Assembly (NCBI RefSeq): GCF_004912275.1
Contig: NZ_STGY01000056.1
Coordinates: 152,038 to 216,037, forward strand
Origin: Glycomyces buryatensis
Lineage (GTDB): Bacteria; Actinomycetota; Actinomycetes; Mycobacteriales; Micromonosporaceae
Reading direction: 5' to 3'
Length of the DNA stretch: 64,000 bases
This document shows positions 45,538 through 56,826 of this stretch, piece after piece (within the stretch, counting starts at the first letter, position 1; every line of letters starts with the position of its first letter). Position numbers and translations under genes: made by a program. The notes below the pieces were generated by a model. The model worked only from the letters and a program-made list of their open reading frames with translations, was not told the DNA's origin and did not search any database.

Positions 45538-45713
45538 TGAGTGTTCACATCCTCAAGCTAGACTGCGCGGATACGTGCTGAATCCTGTCGGCGCACGCCG
45601 CAGTGACCGCACCCCGGTCCCGTAACCGAATCGAGACCAGGCATAGTGGCGACGACGACCCGCGACCGTGGGTGAGTTGTGCCCGTGGAAGGCATGCCCA
45701 GGAGGGGATGTAG

Positions 45714-47837
45714 ATGACCGTAGCGGCCGATCCGAGCTGGACCAAGACTAACGTCTCGCGGTCCGAGCAAGGGCGACGGGGTCGCCTGCGAGCACGGTTC
45801 GCCGGGCTCGCCGTGGTCGTCGGCGCGCTCCTCGGCGCGCTCTCCATTCCCGGGGCCGCGAGTGCCGCGGACGCCGAGGCCTGGATCAGCGGCGGCGCCG
45901 ATTCCTGGATCGATGTCGGTGGCTCCCCGGCGACGCTCACGGTCGACGTCATGACCACCTTCGCGCCTGGTCAGGGCCCCAAGGACATCAAAGTCTCCGC
46001 GAGCCTGTCCGGCATCGACGGCCTCGCGACCATCGACGTCCAGGACATCGGCAACAACTGCACGCGCACCGGCGAGGGCGCGGCCACCTGTTCGCAGATG
46101 ACCGCCGGCGAGACCCGCCAGGTGCAGTTCCTGATCACTCCTGTCGCCGAGTCCGATCTGGCCGAGGGCACCAACCAGGTCGGCGAGGTCAAGGTCCATT
46201 ACGACGGCGGCGAGCAGAAGACCAGCATCACCGTCAACGGCAAGGCGCCCGCGGTCGAGACCGCCGGCGAGATCAGCGGCACCGTCACCTCCAACGCGGA
46301 GCCCGTCGATGGCGCGAAGGTCGTGGTCACCGACGCCGAGGGCACTGACCACGAGACCACCACCGGTTCCGACGGCACCTTCAAACTCACCGGCACCGCG
46401 GAGAAGCCGATCGCGCCCGGCGATATGAAGCTCACGATCTCCAAGGAGGGCTACGAGACGGATGAGAAGGAGATCAATGTCCCTGCGAACTCCTCGTATC
46501 CCACGAACGTGACGCTCACCGAGGTCGCCAAGGAAGAGGAGACCACCGCGGCGGAGGAGTCGGAACCGGCTCCCACCCAGGCGGCGGAGACCGAGGAAAC
46601 CGGGGATGACGAAGGCGGCATCTCCGGCACCCTGCTGTTCCTCATCATCGTCGGCGGCCTCCTGGTCGTCGGCGGCATCGTCGGCATCGTGTTCCTGCTG
46701 CGCGGCGGCAAGGACAAGGACGACTCGGACGACGACAACTTCGCCGAGGTCGCGCCCGAGCACACCCCCACGGCCGCGCAGGTCGGCACGCCCGGCGTCT
46801 ACCAGGCCGGCCCCGCGCCGGGTGCCGACGCTCCCACCACTGTCTACAACGGACCGCTCGTGCAGGATCAGGGCGCGCCTTCGTACGGCGCCCCCACGCA
46901 GGGCTTCGGACCGTCATATGGTCCCGGCGCGGCAGACTCGACCCAGGTGATGCCGCAGGCCGGCGGGCCCGGCGCCGCGGGGCCCGCGATGGGCCCCAAC
47001 GACACCCAGATCCTCCCGACCGTCAAGAACGCGGCCGGTTCCGGCTTCCCCGACGCCCCGCACGCCTCCGGTTCGGACTCGACGCAGGTGATGCCGCAGG
47101 TGAACCCGGCCGCGAATCCGCCGGCTCCGCTGCCACCGAGTTCCTTCGGCGCCGACACCGGCACCCAGCCGCACCCGTCGCCGACCCCGCCCCCGGCGGG
47201 AGGTGCCGGCGGTTCGATGTTCGATCCGCAGAACCCGAACCTCATGTCCGGGTCGCAGCCGCAGGCGTCGCCGTCGGCCCAGGATCCCTACGCGCCCAAG
47301 TACGGTCAGCCGTCGCCGCCTCCGGGCACCGGCGCGTATCCGTCGCAGCCGCAGAGCCAGCCGCAGGGCGGCGGGTACTCCCCGCAGCCCGGTGGCACCA
47401 GCGCCTACCCGTCGCAACCGGGCGGCACCAGTGCCTACCCGTCCCAGCCGGGTGGTACCAGCGCTTATTCGTCCCAGCCGGGCGGTACCAGCGCCTACCC
47501 GTCCCAGCCGGCCGGCGCCGGCGGATACTCCTCGCAGCCGCCCGCGCCGCAGTCCGGCGGCGCCAACTCCAGCACCGGCGCCTACGGTTCCAGGCCCGGG
47601 CCTGGGCCCAGTGATCCCTACCCGAGCGGCGCCATGGGCCGCGACCCGTACGCGCCCCCGGCCCAGCCGCCGACCGGTCCGCAGGCCGGTCCGCAGGCCG
47701 GTCCGCAGGCCGGAGGCGACTACGGCTCCACCCGTCCGATGCCGCAGCACGGCGTCGAGGACGAGAACCCGGACCAGCGCCCGGAGTCCGAGCGCAAGGG
47801 CTGGGGAGAATGGGACGACCGGCCGCGCTCCTGGTGA
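45714..47837 (+). CDS. Surface protein with Ig-like region, one membrane helix and repeat-rich cytoplasmic tail
   Basis: 707 residues. A signal peptide (~1-52, GAASAAD) is followed by an extracytoplasmic beta domain (~55-180), a carboxypeptidase-regulatory-like domain (EISGTVTSNAEPVDGAKVVV, ~187-270), an acidic linker and a membrane helix (~302-328). The ~380-residue cytoplasmic tail is rich in Pro, Gly, Gln and Ser. In it PGGTSAYPSQ repeats four times (47388-47507), GPQA three times, and DSTQVMP occurs twice with a related DTQILP. TQ(V/I)(M/L)P motifs recur in actinobacterial membrane proteins, perhaps as phosphothreonine sites. Sits between purL and purF; no purine role is evident. Confidence 0.65.
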   Translation: MTVAADPSWTKTNVSRSEQGRRGRLRARFAGLAVVVGALLGALSIPGAASAADAEAWISGGADSWIDVGGSPATLTVDVMTTFAPGQGPKDIKVSASLSGIDGLATIDVQDIGNNCTRTGEGAATCSQMTAGETRQVQFLITPVAESDLAEGTNQVGEVKVHYDGGEQKTSITVNGKAPAVETAGEISGTVTSNAEPVDGAKVVVTDAEGTDHETTTGSDGTFKLTGTAEKPIAPGDMKLTISKEGYETDEKEINVPANSSYPTNVTLTEVAKEEETTAAEESEPAPTQAAETEETGDDEGGISGTLLFLIIVGGLLVVGGIVGIVFLLRGGKDKDDSDDDNFAEVAPEHTPTAAQVGTPGVYQAGPAPGADAPTTVYNGPLVQDQGAPSYGAPTQGFGPSYGPGAADSTQVMPQAGGPGAAGPAMGPNDTQILPTVKNAAGSGFPDAPHASGSDSTQVMPQVNPAANPPAPLPPSSFGADTGTQPHPSPTPPPAGGAGGSMFDPQNPNLMSGSQPQASPSAQDPYAPKYGQPSPPPGTGAYPSQPQSQPQGGGYSPQPGGTSAYPSQPGGTSAYPSQPGGTSAYSSQPGGTSAYPSQPAGAGGYSSQPPAPQSGGANSSTGAYGSRPGPGPSDPYPSGAMGRDPYAPPAQPPTGPQAGPQAGPQAGGDYGSTRPMPQHGVEDENPDQRPESERKGWGEWDDRPRSW

Positions 47838-48027
47838 GACGGGTGCAAACCGGAGGGGCGCACCTCGACTGATGTGGTGAGGCACGGCACCGATTCGGGC
47901 CAGATCCGCGCCGTCGCGCAGGTGGTGTTTACCGTCGATTCGGATAGACTTTGACGTGGCAGTTCTGCCGAAGCTCGCGAGCCTGGGCTTGCGAGCCGTT
48001 TCAGCCCCAGCCAACCGAGGAGTTGCA

Positions 48028-49568
48028 GTGGCCCGAGGTGACGGTCTTCTCACCGCGGAACTCGATCCCGAAAATCCAGGTCCCCGTGACGCCTGCGGCG
48101 TCGTAGGCATCTGGGCCCCCGGCGAAGAGGTCTCCAAACTCACCTATTTCGGGCTTTACGCCTTGCAGCACCGCGGCCAGGAGGCCGCCGGGATCGCCGT
48201 CTCCGACGGCTCCCACACCACGGTGTACAAGGATCTCGGCCTGGTCGCGCAGGTCTTCGACGAGTCGACGCTCGCGCCCCTGCAAGGGCACCTGGCCATC
48301 GGTCACGCCCGCTACTCCACCACCGGCGCCCCGACCTGGGAGAACTCCCAGCCGACGATCCGGTCCACCTCCACGGGCACCGCGATCGCCCTGGCCCACA
48401 ACGGGAACCTGGTGAACACCGCCGATCTCCTCGAAGAGGTCGGCAAGCTCGGCATCGACATGGGCTCGACCACCTCCGACACCCACCTGATCACCGCGCT
48501 CCTGGCCGCTCACCCCGACGAGTCGGTCGCGGCCGCCGCCGAACGCGTCCTCCCGCAGCTGCGCGGCGCCTTCTGCCTGGTGTTCATGGACGAGAACTCG
48601 CTCTACGCCGCCCGCGACCCGCAGGGCGTCCACCCGCTGGTCCTGGGCCGCCTCGCCTCCGGCTGGGCCGTCGCCTCCGAGACCGCCGCGCTCGAAACCA
48701 TCGGCGCGACCTTCGTGCGCGAGGTCGAGCCCGGCGAGATGATCACCATCGACGAGTACGGGCTGCGCTCCACCCGCTTCGCCAACCCCGAGCCCAAGAA
48801 CTGCCTGTTCGAGTACGTCTACCTCGCCCGCCCCGACACGAAGCTGGCCGGACGCAACGTCTACGCCACCCGCGTCGAGGTCGGCCGCACCCTCGCCCGC
48901 GAGTACCCGGTCGAGGCGGACCTCGTGATCGGCGTCCCCGAGTCCGGCATCCCCGCCGCGATCGGCTACGCCGAGGAGTCCGGGATCCCGTACGGCCAGG
49001 GCTTCACCAAGAACCAGTACGTGGGCCGCACCTTCATCCAGCCCTCGCAGTCCTTGCGGCAGTTGGGCATCCGCCTCAAACTCAACCCGCTCGTCGACCA
49101 GATCAAGGGCAAGCGCCTGGTCATCGTCGACGACACGATCGTCCGCGGCAACACCCAGCGCGCCCTCGTCCGGATGCTCCGCGAGGCCGGGGCCGTCGAG
49201 GTCCACATCCGGATCTCCGCGCCGCCGGTCAAGTGGCCGTGCTTCTACGGCATCGACTTCGCCACCCGCGCCGAGCTCATCGCCGGATCGCTCGACGTCG
49301 ACGGCATCCGCGCCCAGATCGGCGCCGACTCCCTCGGCTACGTCTCGATGGACGGCCTCGTCCGCGCCACCGAGCAGCCCGCCTCCAGCCTCTGCCGGGC
49401 CTGCTTCGACGGGGTCTACCCGATCGAGCTGCCCGCCGCCGACCTGATCGGCAAGCACCTCATGGAATCCCATGCGGAGGCACCTGGGGCACCCCAACCC
49501 CCCGAAGCACGGCAAGCACCGCAAGGCACCGACGCAGCGAGCACGAAAGTGCGGGAAGGGACCACAGC

Positions 49569-49572
<4 letters not shown>
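48028..49572 (+). CDS. purF: Amidophosphoribosyltransferase
   Basis: 514 residues from a GTG at 48028 with GAGGAG 7 bases upstream; an earlier GTG at 47956 has no such site. A short propeptide (VARGDGLLTAELDPENPGPR) would be cleaved before Cys23 (DACGVVGIW), the N-terminal nucleophile of the glutaminase domain. The PRT domain has VIVDDTIVRGNTQ. It makes phosphoribosylamine from PRPP and glutamine, the first and regulated step of the purine pathway. C-terminal cysteines (SLCRACFDGVYP) fit the iron-sulfur type. Its TGA overlaps the purM GTG. Confidence 0.95.
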
Positions 49573-50656
<1,084 letters not shown>

Positions 50657-50660
<4 letters not shown>

Positions 50661-51898
50661 GAACGCTGACCGGGGATTCGGCCGTCTGCGGCCGATCCGC
50701 TCCCGTTCTCGTCGTCGTCCTCCCCGGATTCGTCCGGGGAGGACGTTTTCGTGTCCGCCTCTACCGGTTTCGCTTCGGCCGAGCCGTCGGCGTTCGCCGG
50801 CCCGCCGCCGGTGGCGGCGTCCGACCGGCCGGTGCTCGACGCGATGTCGATCGCGGCCGCCTCGGCCGCCTCGGCGGCGGCCGCCTTCGCGTCGCGCCGG
50901 TGGGCGAGCTTGGTGAACAGCCACAGCCACAGGATGCCGAGCACCGGCAGCGTCGCGGCCAGGGTGAGCGCCGGGACCAGGTGCAGGGTCGGGGTGATCA
51001 TGCAGCCGACGATGAGGATCGTCGCGATGAGGATCGTCGAGCGCCGCGCCGGTTCGAAGATCTTCAGCGGGCCCAGCGGGATCTCATGCCACGCCACGCG
51101 CTTGGCGCAGCGTATGAGGATGAGACCCAACAGGATTCCGGCCGGCTCGTCGGCGAACCAGTGGTGCCCCAGGTAGACCTGGGAGGTGGCGACGAGCACC
51201 GGAGGGGCGATCAGGAGGGTCCAGCGCACCCACTTGGGCAGCAGGTCGCCGATGAGCATCACGATCAGGCCGAACAGCAGGATCGTGTTGACCGCGTGCC
51301 CGGAGGGGAAGGCGGTCGCGTCGGGGATGTTCCCGCCGCCGCCTTCGGCGTAGTAGGTGAAGAGGATCGCGCCCTCGTAGCCGGTGGCGTCGGCCAGCTG
51401 GAAGGGGTGCTGCGAGAGCGGGCGGCCCATCAGGTGCTTCATGCCGAGGATGATCGCGAGCGTGATGAACGACAGGACGTACATCAGGAGCGACCGGATC
51501 GAACGCGCCCGCAGCGCCTGCCAGGCCGCGAACCCCAGCGTGAAGGGCGCCACCCACTTGGCCTGCCCGAGCATCGAGAATCCATGGGCGACTTCGCGAA
51601 GCCACTCGACCTTGTGCGTATAGCCCCAGTACCGGATGTCGTAGTCGAGCTGCACGAGCCAGGAGTGGTAGGACAGGAAGACCGTGATGATCAGGAAGCC
51701 GAGGAACATGTAGAGGTCGGGCCACCAGCTCTTCGGCCGCTTGGCGAACGGTTCCCAATCGAACCAGCCGACGGGGATGTAGCGGCGCAACGGCGTGATC
51801 AGCTGTTGGATAACGGCCTTGTCACTGACTGTTACACCTCGGTCCGTGATGCCTGCACTCCTGCGCACGCTCGTAGGCCGGTTCGATTCGGATGGCAT
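50657..51898 (-). CDS. PAP2-family membrane phosphatase
   Basis: About 413 residues; six helices carry the acid phosphatase motifs KHLMGRP, FPSGHA and SQVYLGHHWFAD. These enzymes dephosphorylate lipid phosphates such as undecaprenyl pyrophosphate or phosphatidic acid on the outer membrane face. A long acidic, Ala/Ser-rich cytoplasmic tail of about 80 residues is unusual. The start is uncertain: ATG 51898 lacks a good ribosome site and a GTG at 51940 is also in frame. Confidence 0.78.
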
Positions 51899-52078
51899 CC
51901 TTGGATGTTGGCCTGTAAAAGTGAATTTTGATGCCGCCACACCCGAACTGGACCGAATTTGTTACCGGGTCGGTATGTATCGTGTGGTTTGCGACGCAAC
52001 TGTAATGACCTGGGCCGTTACCGGGGGAGACTGGTCACGTTGCCGCAGTGTCCCGGTCACCGATCCGACCCGGTTCGT

Positions 52079-52477
52079 TCACCTTGTCTCCGGGACGACC
52101 GCTACCGCGTCGATCTCGACCTTCCACTCCGGGGAGGCCAGCGCCGCCACCTGGAGCAGGTTGTCGGCCGGGTAGGGCTTGTCGAATACCTCCTTGCGGA
52201 TCTTGACGACCGATTCCAGATTCGCCATGTCGGTGACCATGATGGTCACCTTGACGATGTCGCGGAGCGTGGCGCCGGCCTCAGCGAGCACGCGCTCGAT
52301 ATTGGCGACGCTCTGGCGCATCTGGGTCTCGAAGTCATCGGAGACGGTCCGGCCATGTTCGTCGATCCCGGCCTGGCCGGAGACGTAGACGGTGTTGCCG
52401 GCTCGGATGGCCTGGCTGATGGCGTACGGCTCGTACCAGTCGGGCTCGGTCCTGATGGCGGTGAGGTGGTTGGACAT
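52079..52477 (-). CDS. ridA: RidA family protein
   Basis: 132 residues from ATG 52477 with GGAGGAGG 7 bases upstream. AISQAIRAGNTVYVSGQAGI, QMRQSVANIERVLAEAGATL and VKVTIMVTDMANL are RidA/YjgF blocks. Canonical RidA deaminates reactive enamine/imine intermediates; the conserved catalytic Arg near the C-terminus (PxxxRxxxxV) is not evident here, where EWKVEIDAVAVVPE occurs, so this may be a divergent subfamily. Divergent from marR with two operator-like palindromes between them. Confidence 0.85.
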   Translation of the reverse strand: MSNHLTAIRTEPDWYEPYAISQAIRAGNTVYVSGQAGIDEHGRTVSDDFETQMRQSVANIERVLAEAGATLRDIVKVTIMVTDMANLESVVKIRKEVFDKPYPADNLLQVAALASPEWKVEIDAVAVVPETR

Positions 52478-52506
52478 GTCGGCCTCCTCCATTGACGATG
52501 AGAATG

Positions 52507-52541
52507 TTGCTTGCGCAAACAACCTTTGCTTGCGCAAGCAA
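52507..52541. promoter_or_regulatory. Two MarR-type operator palindromes
   Basis: TTGCTTGCGCAAACAA (52507-52522) and the perfect palindrome TTGCTTGCGCAAGCAA (52526-52541) lie 19 bases apart between ridA and marR. Two helical turns of spacing suits two dimers on one face of DNA repressing both promoters. Confidence 0.82.
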
Positions 52542-52585
52542 CAAGCTATCATGGTCGGCGTACCGCGTCAACGAGGGGAGGGCCC

Positions 52586-52951
52586 ATGTCCATCGACGAC
52601 TGGCTCGAAGAGTCCGACCGCCGCGCCCGGGTTGAGAAGCGCCTTGCCGCAGCTCTGAAACGAGGCTTCGGCCTCAGCCTGCTCGACTACCGCGCACTGC
52701 GCGCCGTCGCCGCGGCAGAGGAGGGCGAACTGCGGTTGCGGACGCTCGCCAGAGTCCTTGATGTCAACCAGAGTTCCATCACGCGCATGATGCCGCGCCT
52801 GGAGAGCCTCGGCTACGCCTATCGAGACCTCTGCCCCGACGACAACCGGGGCGCCTATTGCGTCATCACTGAGAAGGGCCGCGAGGCGAGCAGTGCGATG
52901 GCCGAAGTCCTCGACAGAACGCTCAGTGAACCGGCGGCGGCGTTGTCGTAG
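52586..52951 (+). CDS. MarR-family regulator
   Basis: 121 residues from ATG 52586 with GAGGGGAG upstream. Winged-helix LSLLDYRALRAVAAAEEGEL, LARVLDVNQSSITRMMPRLE, then the wing DLCPDDNRGAYCVITEKG. Likely represses itself and the divergent ridA through the paired palindromes; the ligand is unknown. Confidence 0.87.
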   Translation: MSIDDWLEESDRRARVEKRLAAALKRGFGLSLLDYRALRAVAAAEEGELRLRTLARVLDVNQSSITRMMPRLESLGYAYRDLCPDDNRGAYCVITEKGREASSAMAEVLDRTLSEPAAALS

Positions 52952-53083
52952 TACGACCGCGTGCCTTCGACCGAGGGCCGCCTTTGACTTGTTCCGGCCT
53001 CGTACACTCGGCGGATTCCGGCAGCGCCCCATCGCCCGACTCCGTCGCCTCCCATCGGCGGCCCGCCCAGGACAAGGACACCC

Positions 53084-54070
53084 ATGCCCCGATCAGTGCC
53101 CGGCTCATCCTCTGGACCCGGGGCGCTCGTCTTGTACATCCAGACCGGCGACCGCAATGCCCGCATCTCCTATCGGGAGCTTGCCGAGCCGGAACGCCTC
53201 GCATACCGCGACACCGTGAACCGAGTGTTCGACGCCGCGCTCTCCCAATATTTCGGCGAGCATCCGTCCCGGGAAGAGGTGGACGACCTCACCGAGCGGG
53301 TCGCCGCCCGGCATCCCCAGTACGGCGGGGGCGTCAAGCGGGTGCTGCGGGCACTCGTGGAGGGCGGTCGGCGCGGCGAGATCAGCCCGCGGCAGATCAT
53401 TACCGCTCAGCACCTGGTCATCCGAGAGATCGCCAAGCTGCATCCGGACTTTCGGAAGGCGGCCGACCGGATCGTCGCGGAAGCGTCCGCATCGAGGCTT
53501 CCCGGTGGTTCCGAGCCGGATATGGCGACGCTCGCCGCCGCCTACCCTGCCGAGTCCGCCGCGGCCAACGATCCCGAGGTGCTGCGGCTCCGCGCCGCGC
53601 TCGAGGCCGAGCAGCGCAAAACCGCGGAGATGCGCGAGTCGCTGCTGGACGCCGAGTTCTCCGGCACCGATTCGAATGCGGTGGCGACGGTGACCCTCGG
53701 GCTCGACGGTTCGATGCGCGATCTCGAGCTGCTGCGCGGCGCGGAGCGCATGGGCGGCAGGTCGATCGCCGTGTGCGTCCTGCGCGCCTGGGTGGTTGCG
53801 GAGAAGCAGCGGTGGAACCGCGCGAAGGAACTGGGTAAGCACGACTCGTTCCCCAAGCCGGGTTCGGGTGCGAGCAAGGGTGACACGTTCCTGTGCGAGG
53901 CATACTCCTCGACCAGGCTCTGTCGAGCCACAGTGGACCGATATGGCCGCCTGCGCGGCGTCACCTTCATGCGCACCGACCTGCTCGGCGACGACGGCCG
54001 CCACGGCCTCGCCGCCGAGATCCGCGAGGCCATCGACGGGGCGCAGGTCGAACTGAAGACCACATTGTAG
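53084..54070 (+). CDS. Hypothetical protein with YbaB-like C-terminal part
   Basis: 328 residues from ATG 53084 with AAGGA upstream. The N-terminal half is helical (ISYRELAEPERLAYRDTVNR, VKRVLRALVEGGRRGEISPR). The second half has NAVATVTLGLDGSMRDLELL followed by a helix (GGRSIAVCVLRAWVVAEKQR), a YbaB/EbfC-like strand-helix arrangement, then a C-terminal beta segment. No signal peptide. No named family; possibly linked to type VII secretion as YbaB-like proteins often are, but no such genes adjoin it. Confidence 0.5.
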   Translation: MPRSVPGSSSGPGALVLYIQTGDRNARISYRELAEPERLAYRDTVNRVFDAALSQYFGEHPSREEVDDLTERVAARHPQYGGGVKRVLRALVEGGRRGEISPRQIITAQHLVIREIAKLHPDFRKAADRIVAEASASRLPGGSEPDMATLAAAYPAESAAANDPEVLRLRAALEAEQRKTAEMRESLLDAEFSGTDSNAVATVTLGLDGSMRDLELLRGAERMGGRSIAVCVLRAWVVAEKQRWNRAKELGKHDSFPKPGSGASKGDTFLCEAYSSTRLCRATVDRYGRLRGVTFMRTDLLGDDGRHGLAAEIREAIDGAQVELKTTL

Positions 54071-54182
54071 ACCGGCCGCCCCGACTCCGACCCCCGCTGG
54101 CCGATCGAGATCCTTTCCCGGGTGGGGTGGTCCTGTTAAGCTCAGGCCTCACCACACCCCTTTTCATTGGACGGCAGCGTTC

Positions 54183-54767
54183 GTGATCGCGGTCTACCTC
54201 ACCACCTGCTTCATCGCGACGTTCTCGGCGTTCGTCCCGGTGACGGCCATCGAGCCGTACGTCGTCGGTGTGGCCGCGACAACCGGCTGCAGCCCGGTGG
54301 GGCTCGGCTTGGCCGCGGCGATCGGGCAGACCGCCGGCAAGACCACCGTGTTCCTCGGCGCGCGCGGGGCTCTGCGGTCAGCCAGGTTGCGCCGATGGGT
54401 CGGCGCCGCCAAAGCACGCGTGGGCCGGCGCCGTGGCGAGGTCGCGGACAGAGCCCGGCTCGGCCAGGGCCATCCCGAGCCGGACGCCGGAGCGGATCTC
54501 GATCAGGTCCCGGATCGGCGCGCCGAGGGGCGGACCGGTCCCTTCCGCGCCGCGGCGAAGCGGCTCACGGAGCAGCTCGACCGGCCGGTCCTCACCGCGC
54601 CGATCCTCTTCCTCAGCGCGGTCTTCGGGATCCCGCCGCTGCTGGCGACCTGCGTCTACACGGCGAACACCCGCATCAGCGTGTCCATGTTCGTCGTCGT
54701 CTGCCTGGCGGGGCGGTCGATCCGCTTCATCGCACTCGCTTACGCCCCGTATCTGATCCTGAGCTGA
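54183..54767 (+). CDS. Membrane protein, VTT/SNARE-associated-like
   Basis: 194 residues from a GTG at 54183. Two N-terminal hydrophobic segments (TCFIATFSAFVPVTAIEPYV, GLGLAAAIGQTAGKTTVFLG), a ~90-residue basic soluble loop, and two C-terminal segments. The GxxxGxTxxFxxG region recalls the DedA/VTT family but the large loop is atypical. Convergent with the SDR gene. Function unknown. Confidence 0.5.
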   Translation: MIAVYLTTCFIATFSAFVPVTAIEPYVVGVAATTGCSPVGLGLAAAIGQTAGKTTVFLGARGALRSARLRRWVGAAKARVGRRRGEVADRARLGQGHPEPDAGADLDQVPDRRAEGRTGPFRAAAKRLTEQLDRPVLTAPILFLSAVFGIPPLLATCVYTANTRISVSMFVVVCLAGRSIRFIALAYAPYLILS

Positions 54768-54787
54768 TTCGGGCTGTGGCCCTTGGC

Positions 54788-55537
54788 CTATCGGACCAGT
54801 CGCAGGCTCGCCACGCCACCGTCGATCGCCAGGTTGGTGCCGGTGATCGACTTGTTGGCGGGGTCGGCGAGGTAGACGATCGCGGCCGCCACCTCTTCGG
54901 GAGACACGAGACGGCCGGTGGGCTGGCGGGCTTCGAGCTTGCGGCGCTCCTCGACCGGGTCCTCCGCCTGGTCGAGCAGGCGGGCCACCCACGGGGTGTC
55001 GGCCGTCCCGGGGCTGACGCAGTTGACCCGGATGCCTTCGGCCACATGGTCGGCGGCCATCGCCATGGTCAGCGAGTGGACCGCGCCCTTGGACGCCGAA
55101 TACAGGGCGCGGTTGACCAGGCCCGTCGTCGCCGCGATGGACGAGGTGTTCACGATCGCGGCCTCGGTCGAGTCGCGCAGGTGCGGCAGGCAGGCCCGCG
55201 ACAGGCGCACCATGCCGAGCAGGTTGACGTCCAGGACGCGGAACCACTGCTTGTCCGAGTTCTCCTCCACGGTCCCGATCGCGCCGATCCCGGCATTGTT
55301 GACCAGGATGTCGATGCTGCCGAAGTGGTCGACGGTGGCTTCGACCGCTTGGCGTACTTGGTGGTCGTCCGAGACGTCGCACGGCTGCGACCAGTGTTTC
55401 TCGCTCTTGTTCAGGTCCAGTACGGCGACCTTCGCGCCGCGCGCGGCGAAGGCGTCGGCCGCGGCCGCGCCGATGCCCGAGGAGCCCCCGGAAATGATGA
55501 CGGTGAGGCCGTTGAGATCTTGAACCATCGGAATCAT
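54788..55537 (-). CDS. SDR dehydrogenase, predicted 2-keto-3-deoxy-L-fuconate 4-dehydrogenase
   Basis: 249 residues. Rossmann motif GGSSGIG (17-23), NNAG (80-83), catalytic Ser132, Tyr146 and Lys150 (YSASK): a complete classical SDR. ATG 55537 overlaps the dehydratase TGA as ATGA, matching every other junction of this operon, and has GGAGAA 8 bases upstream; an ATG at 55552 is the alternative. In the oxidative fucose route this enzyme oxidises 2-keto-3-deoxy-L-fuconate to the 2,4-diketo acid with NAD. The specific role follows from the operon, since SDR sequence alone does not give substrate. Confidence 0.82.
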   Translation of the reverse strand: MIPMVQDLNGLTVIISGGSSGIGAAAADAFAARGAKVAVLDLNKSEKHWSQPCDVSDDHQVRQAVEATVDHFGSIDILVNNAGIGAIGTVEENSDKQWFRVLDVNLLGMVRLSRACLPHLRDSTEAAIVNTSSIAATTGLVNRALYSASKGAVHSLTMAMAADHVAEGIRVNCVSPGTADTPWVARLLDQAEDPVEERRKLEARQPTGRLVSPEEVAAAIVYLADPANKSITGTNLAIDGGVASLRLVR

Positions 55538-56826
55538 GCGCGATTTCTCCATTCAGGACCGTGCGGGTAGGCGAATTGCAGCAGGCTCTCGCGCTTCATC
55601 TCGGCCGAGAAGCCGGGGGCGGTGGGCGCGGCATAGCGGCCGTTCTTGATCACGGCGGGCGCGGTGAAGTGCTCGTGGAGGTGGTCGACGTACTCGATCA
55701 CCCGGTCGTCCATGGTCCCGCTCACGGACGTGTAGTCGAACATGGACAGATGGCAGACCAGTTCGCACAGTCCCACGCCCCCGGCATGGGGGCAGACCGG
55801 GACGCCGAACTTCTTGGCCAGCAGCAGGATCGCCAGGTTCTCATTGACGCCGGCGACGCGGGCCGCGTCCAACTGGAGGAAGTCGATCGAGCCCGCCTGC
55901 AGGAGCTGCTTGAACATCACCCGGTTGTGGACGTGCTCGCCGGTGGCCACCTTGATCGGGGCGAGGCGGCGGCGGATCTCGGCGTGCCCGAGGATGTCGT
56001 CGGGGCTGGTCGGCTCCTCGATCCACCAGGGATCGAACTCGGACAGCGCGCTCACCCATGCAACGGCCTGGTTGACGTCCCACCGCTGGTTCGCGTCCAC
56101 CGCGATGCGCACGCCGGGTCCGACGGCGGCGCGGGCGGCGGCGAAGCGGCGCCGATCGTCCTCCAGGTCGGCCCCGACCTTGAGCTTGATCTGGGTGTAG
56201 CCGTCGGCGACGGCCTGGCGGGCGAGGCGCACGACCTTCTCGTCGTCGTAGCCGAGCCAGCCCGGCGAGGTCGTGTAGGCGGGGTAGCCGCGCTGCTCGA
56301 TCTCGGCGACGCGCTCGGCCTTGCCGTCCTCGGCGGCGCGCAGGATGTCAAGGGCCTCCCCGGGAGTGAGGGCGTCGGTGAGATAGCGCCAGTCGACGCT
56401 GTCGACGATCTGGTCGGGGTCGAGGCCGGAGAGGTACTTCCAGAGCGGGAGTCCGGCCCGGCGCGCGACGAGGTCCCAGGCTGCGTTGATCAGCCCCGCG
56501 GCGGCCAGGTGCATGACGCCCTTCTCGGGGCCGAGCCAGCGGATCTGGGAGTCGTGGGTCAGGGCCCGGTACAGCTCGCCGAGGTCGTACGGGTCGGTGA
56601 CGTCGGTGCCGATGACGTGTTCGCTGAGCGTTTCGATGGCGGCGCAACAGATGTCATTGCCGCGTCCGATGGTGAAGGTGAACCCGTGGCCCTCGTGGCC
56701 GTCGTCGGCATGGAGGACGACGTAGGCGGCGGAGTAGTCGGGGTCGGGGTTCATCGCGTCCGAGCCGTCGAGCCCCGATGAAGTGGGAAAGCGGACGTCC
56801 AGGACGTCCACAGCCGTGATCGTCAT
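55534..56826 (-). CDS. L-fuconate dehydratase (enolase superfamily)
   Basis: 430 residues. Metal ligands Asp244 (DANQRWD), Glu270 and Glu297 and the acid/base pair Lys214-x-Lys216 and His347 ([11 protein letters not shown]) show a mandelate-racemase-group dehydratase of the fuconate type; length and spacing fit the Xanthomonas enzyme. It removes water from L-fuconate to give 2-keto-3-deoxy-L-fuconate. ATGA overlap with the upstream hydrolase gene and with the downstream SDR gene. Divergent acid-sugar specificity (for example D-arabinonate) cannot be excluded from sequence. Confidence 0.9.
   Translation of the reverse strand: MTITAVDVLDVRFPTSSGLDGSDAMNPDPDYSAAYVVLHADDGHEGHGFTFTIGRGNDICCAAIETLSEHVIGTDVTDPYDLGELYRALTHDSQIRWLGPEKGVMHLAAAGLINAAWDLVARRAGLPLWKYLSGLDPDQIVDSVDWRYLTDALTPGEALDILRAAEDGKAERVAEIEQRGYPAYTTSPGWLGYDDEKVVRLARQAVADGYTQIKLKVGADLEDDRRRFAAARAAVGPGVRIAVDANQRWDVNQAVAWVSALSEFDPWWIEEPTSPDDILGHAEIRRRLAPIKVATGEHVHNRVMFKQLLQAGSIDFLQLDAARVAGVNENLAILLLAKKFGVPVCPHAGGVGLCELVCHLSMFDYTSVSGTMDDRVIEYVDHLHEHFTAPAVIKNGRYAAPTAPGFSAEMKRESLLQFAYPHGPEWRNRA

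Noticed and set aside
47838..48027. Purine riboswitch before purF
   Set aside because: No purine or PRPP riboswitch core pattern is visible; only a possible weak promoter.
55561..56781. 406-codon plus-strand ORF opposite fuconate dehydratase, and similar long antisense ORFs at 30647-31978, 42853-44973 and 48001-49524
   Set aside because: Third-position GC bias of the real genes keeps the antisense frames open; their compositions are unlike proteins and they show no motifs.
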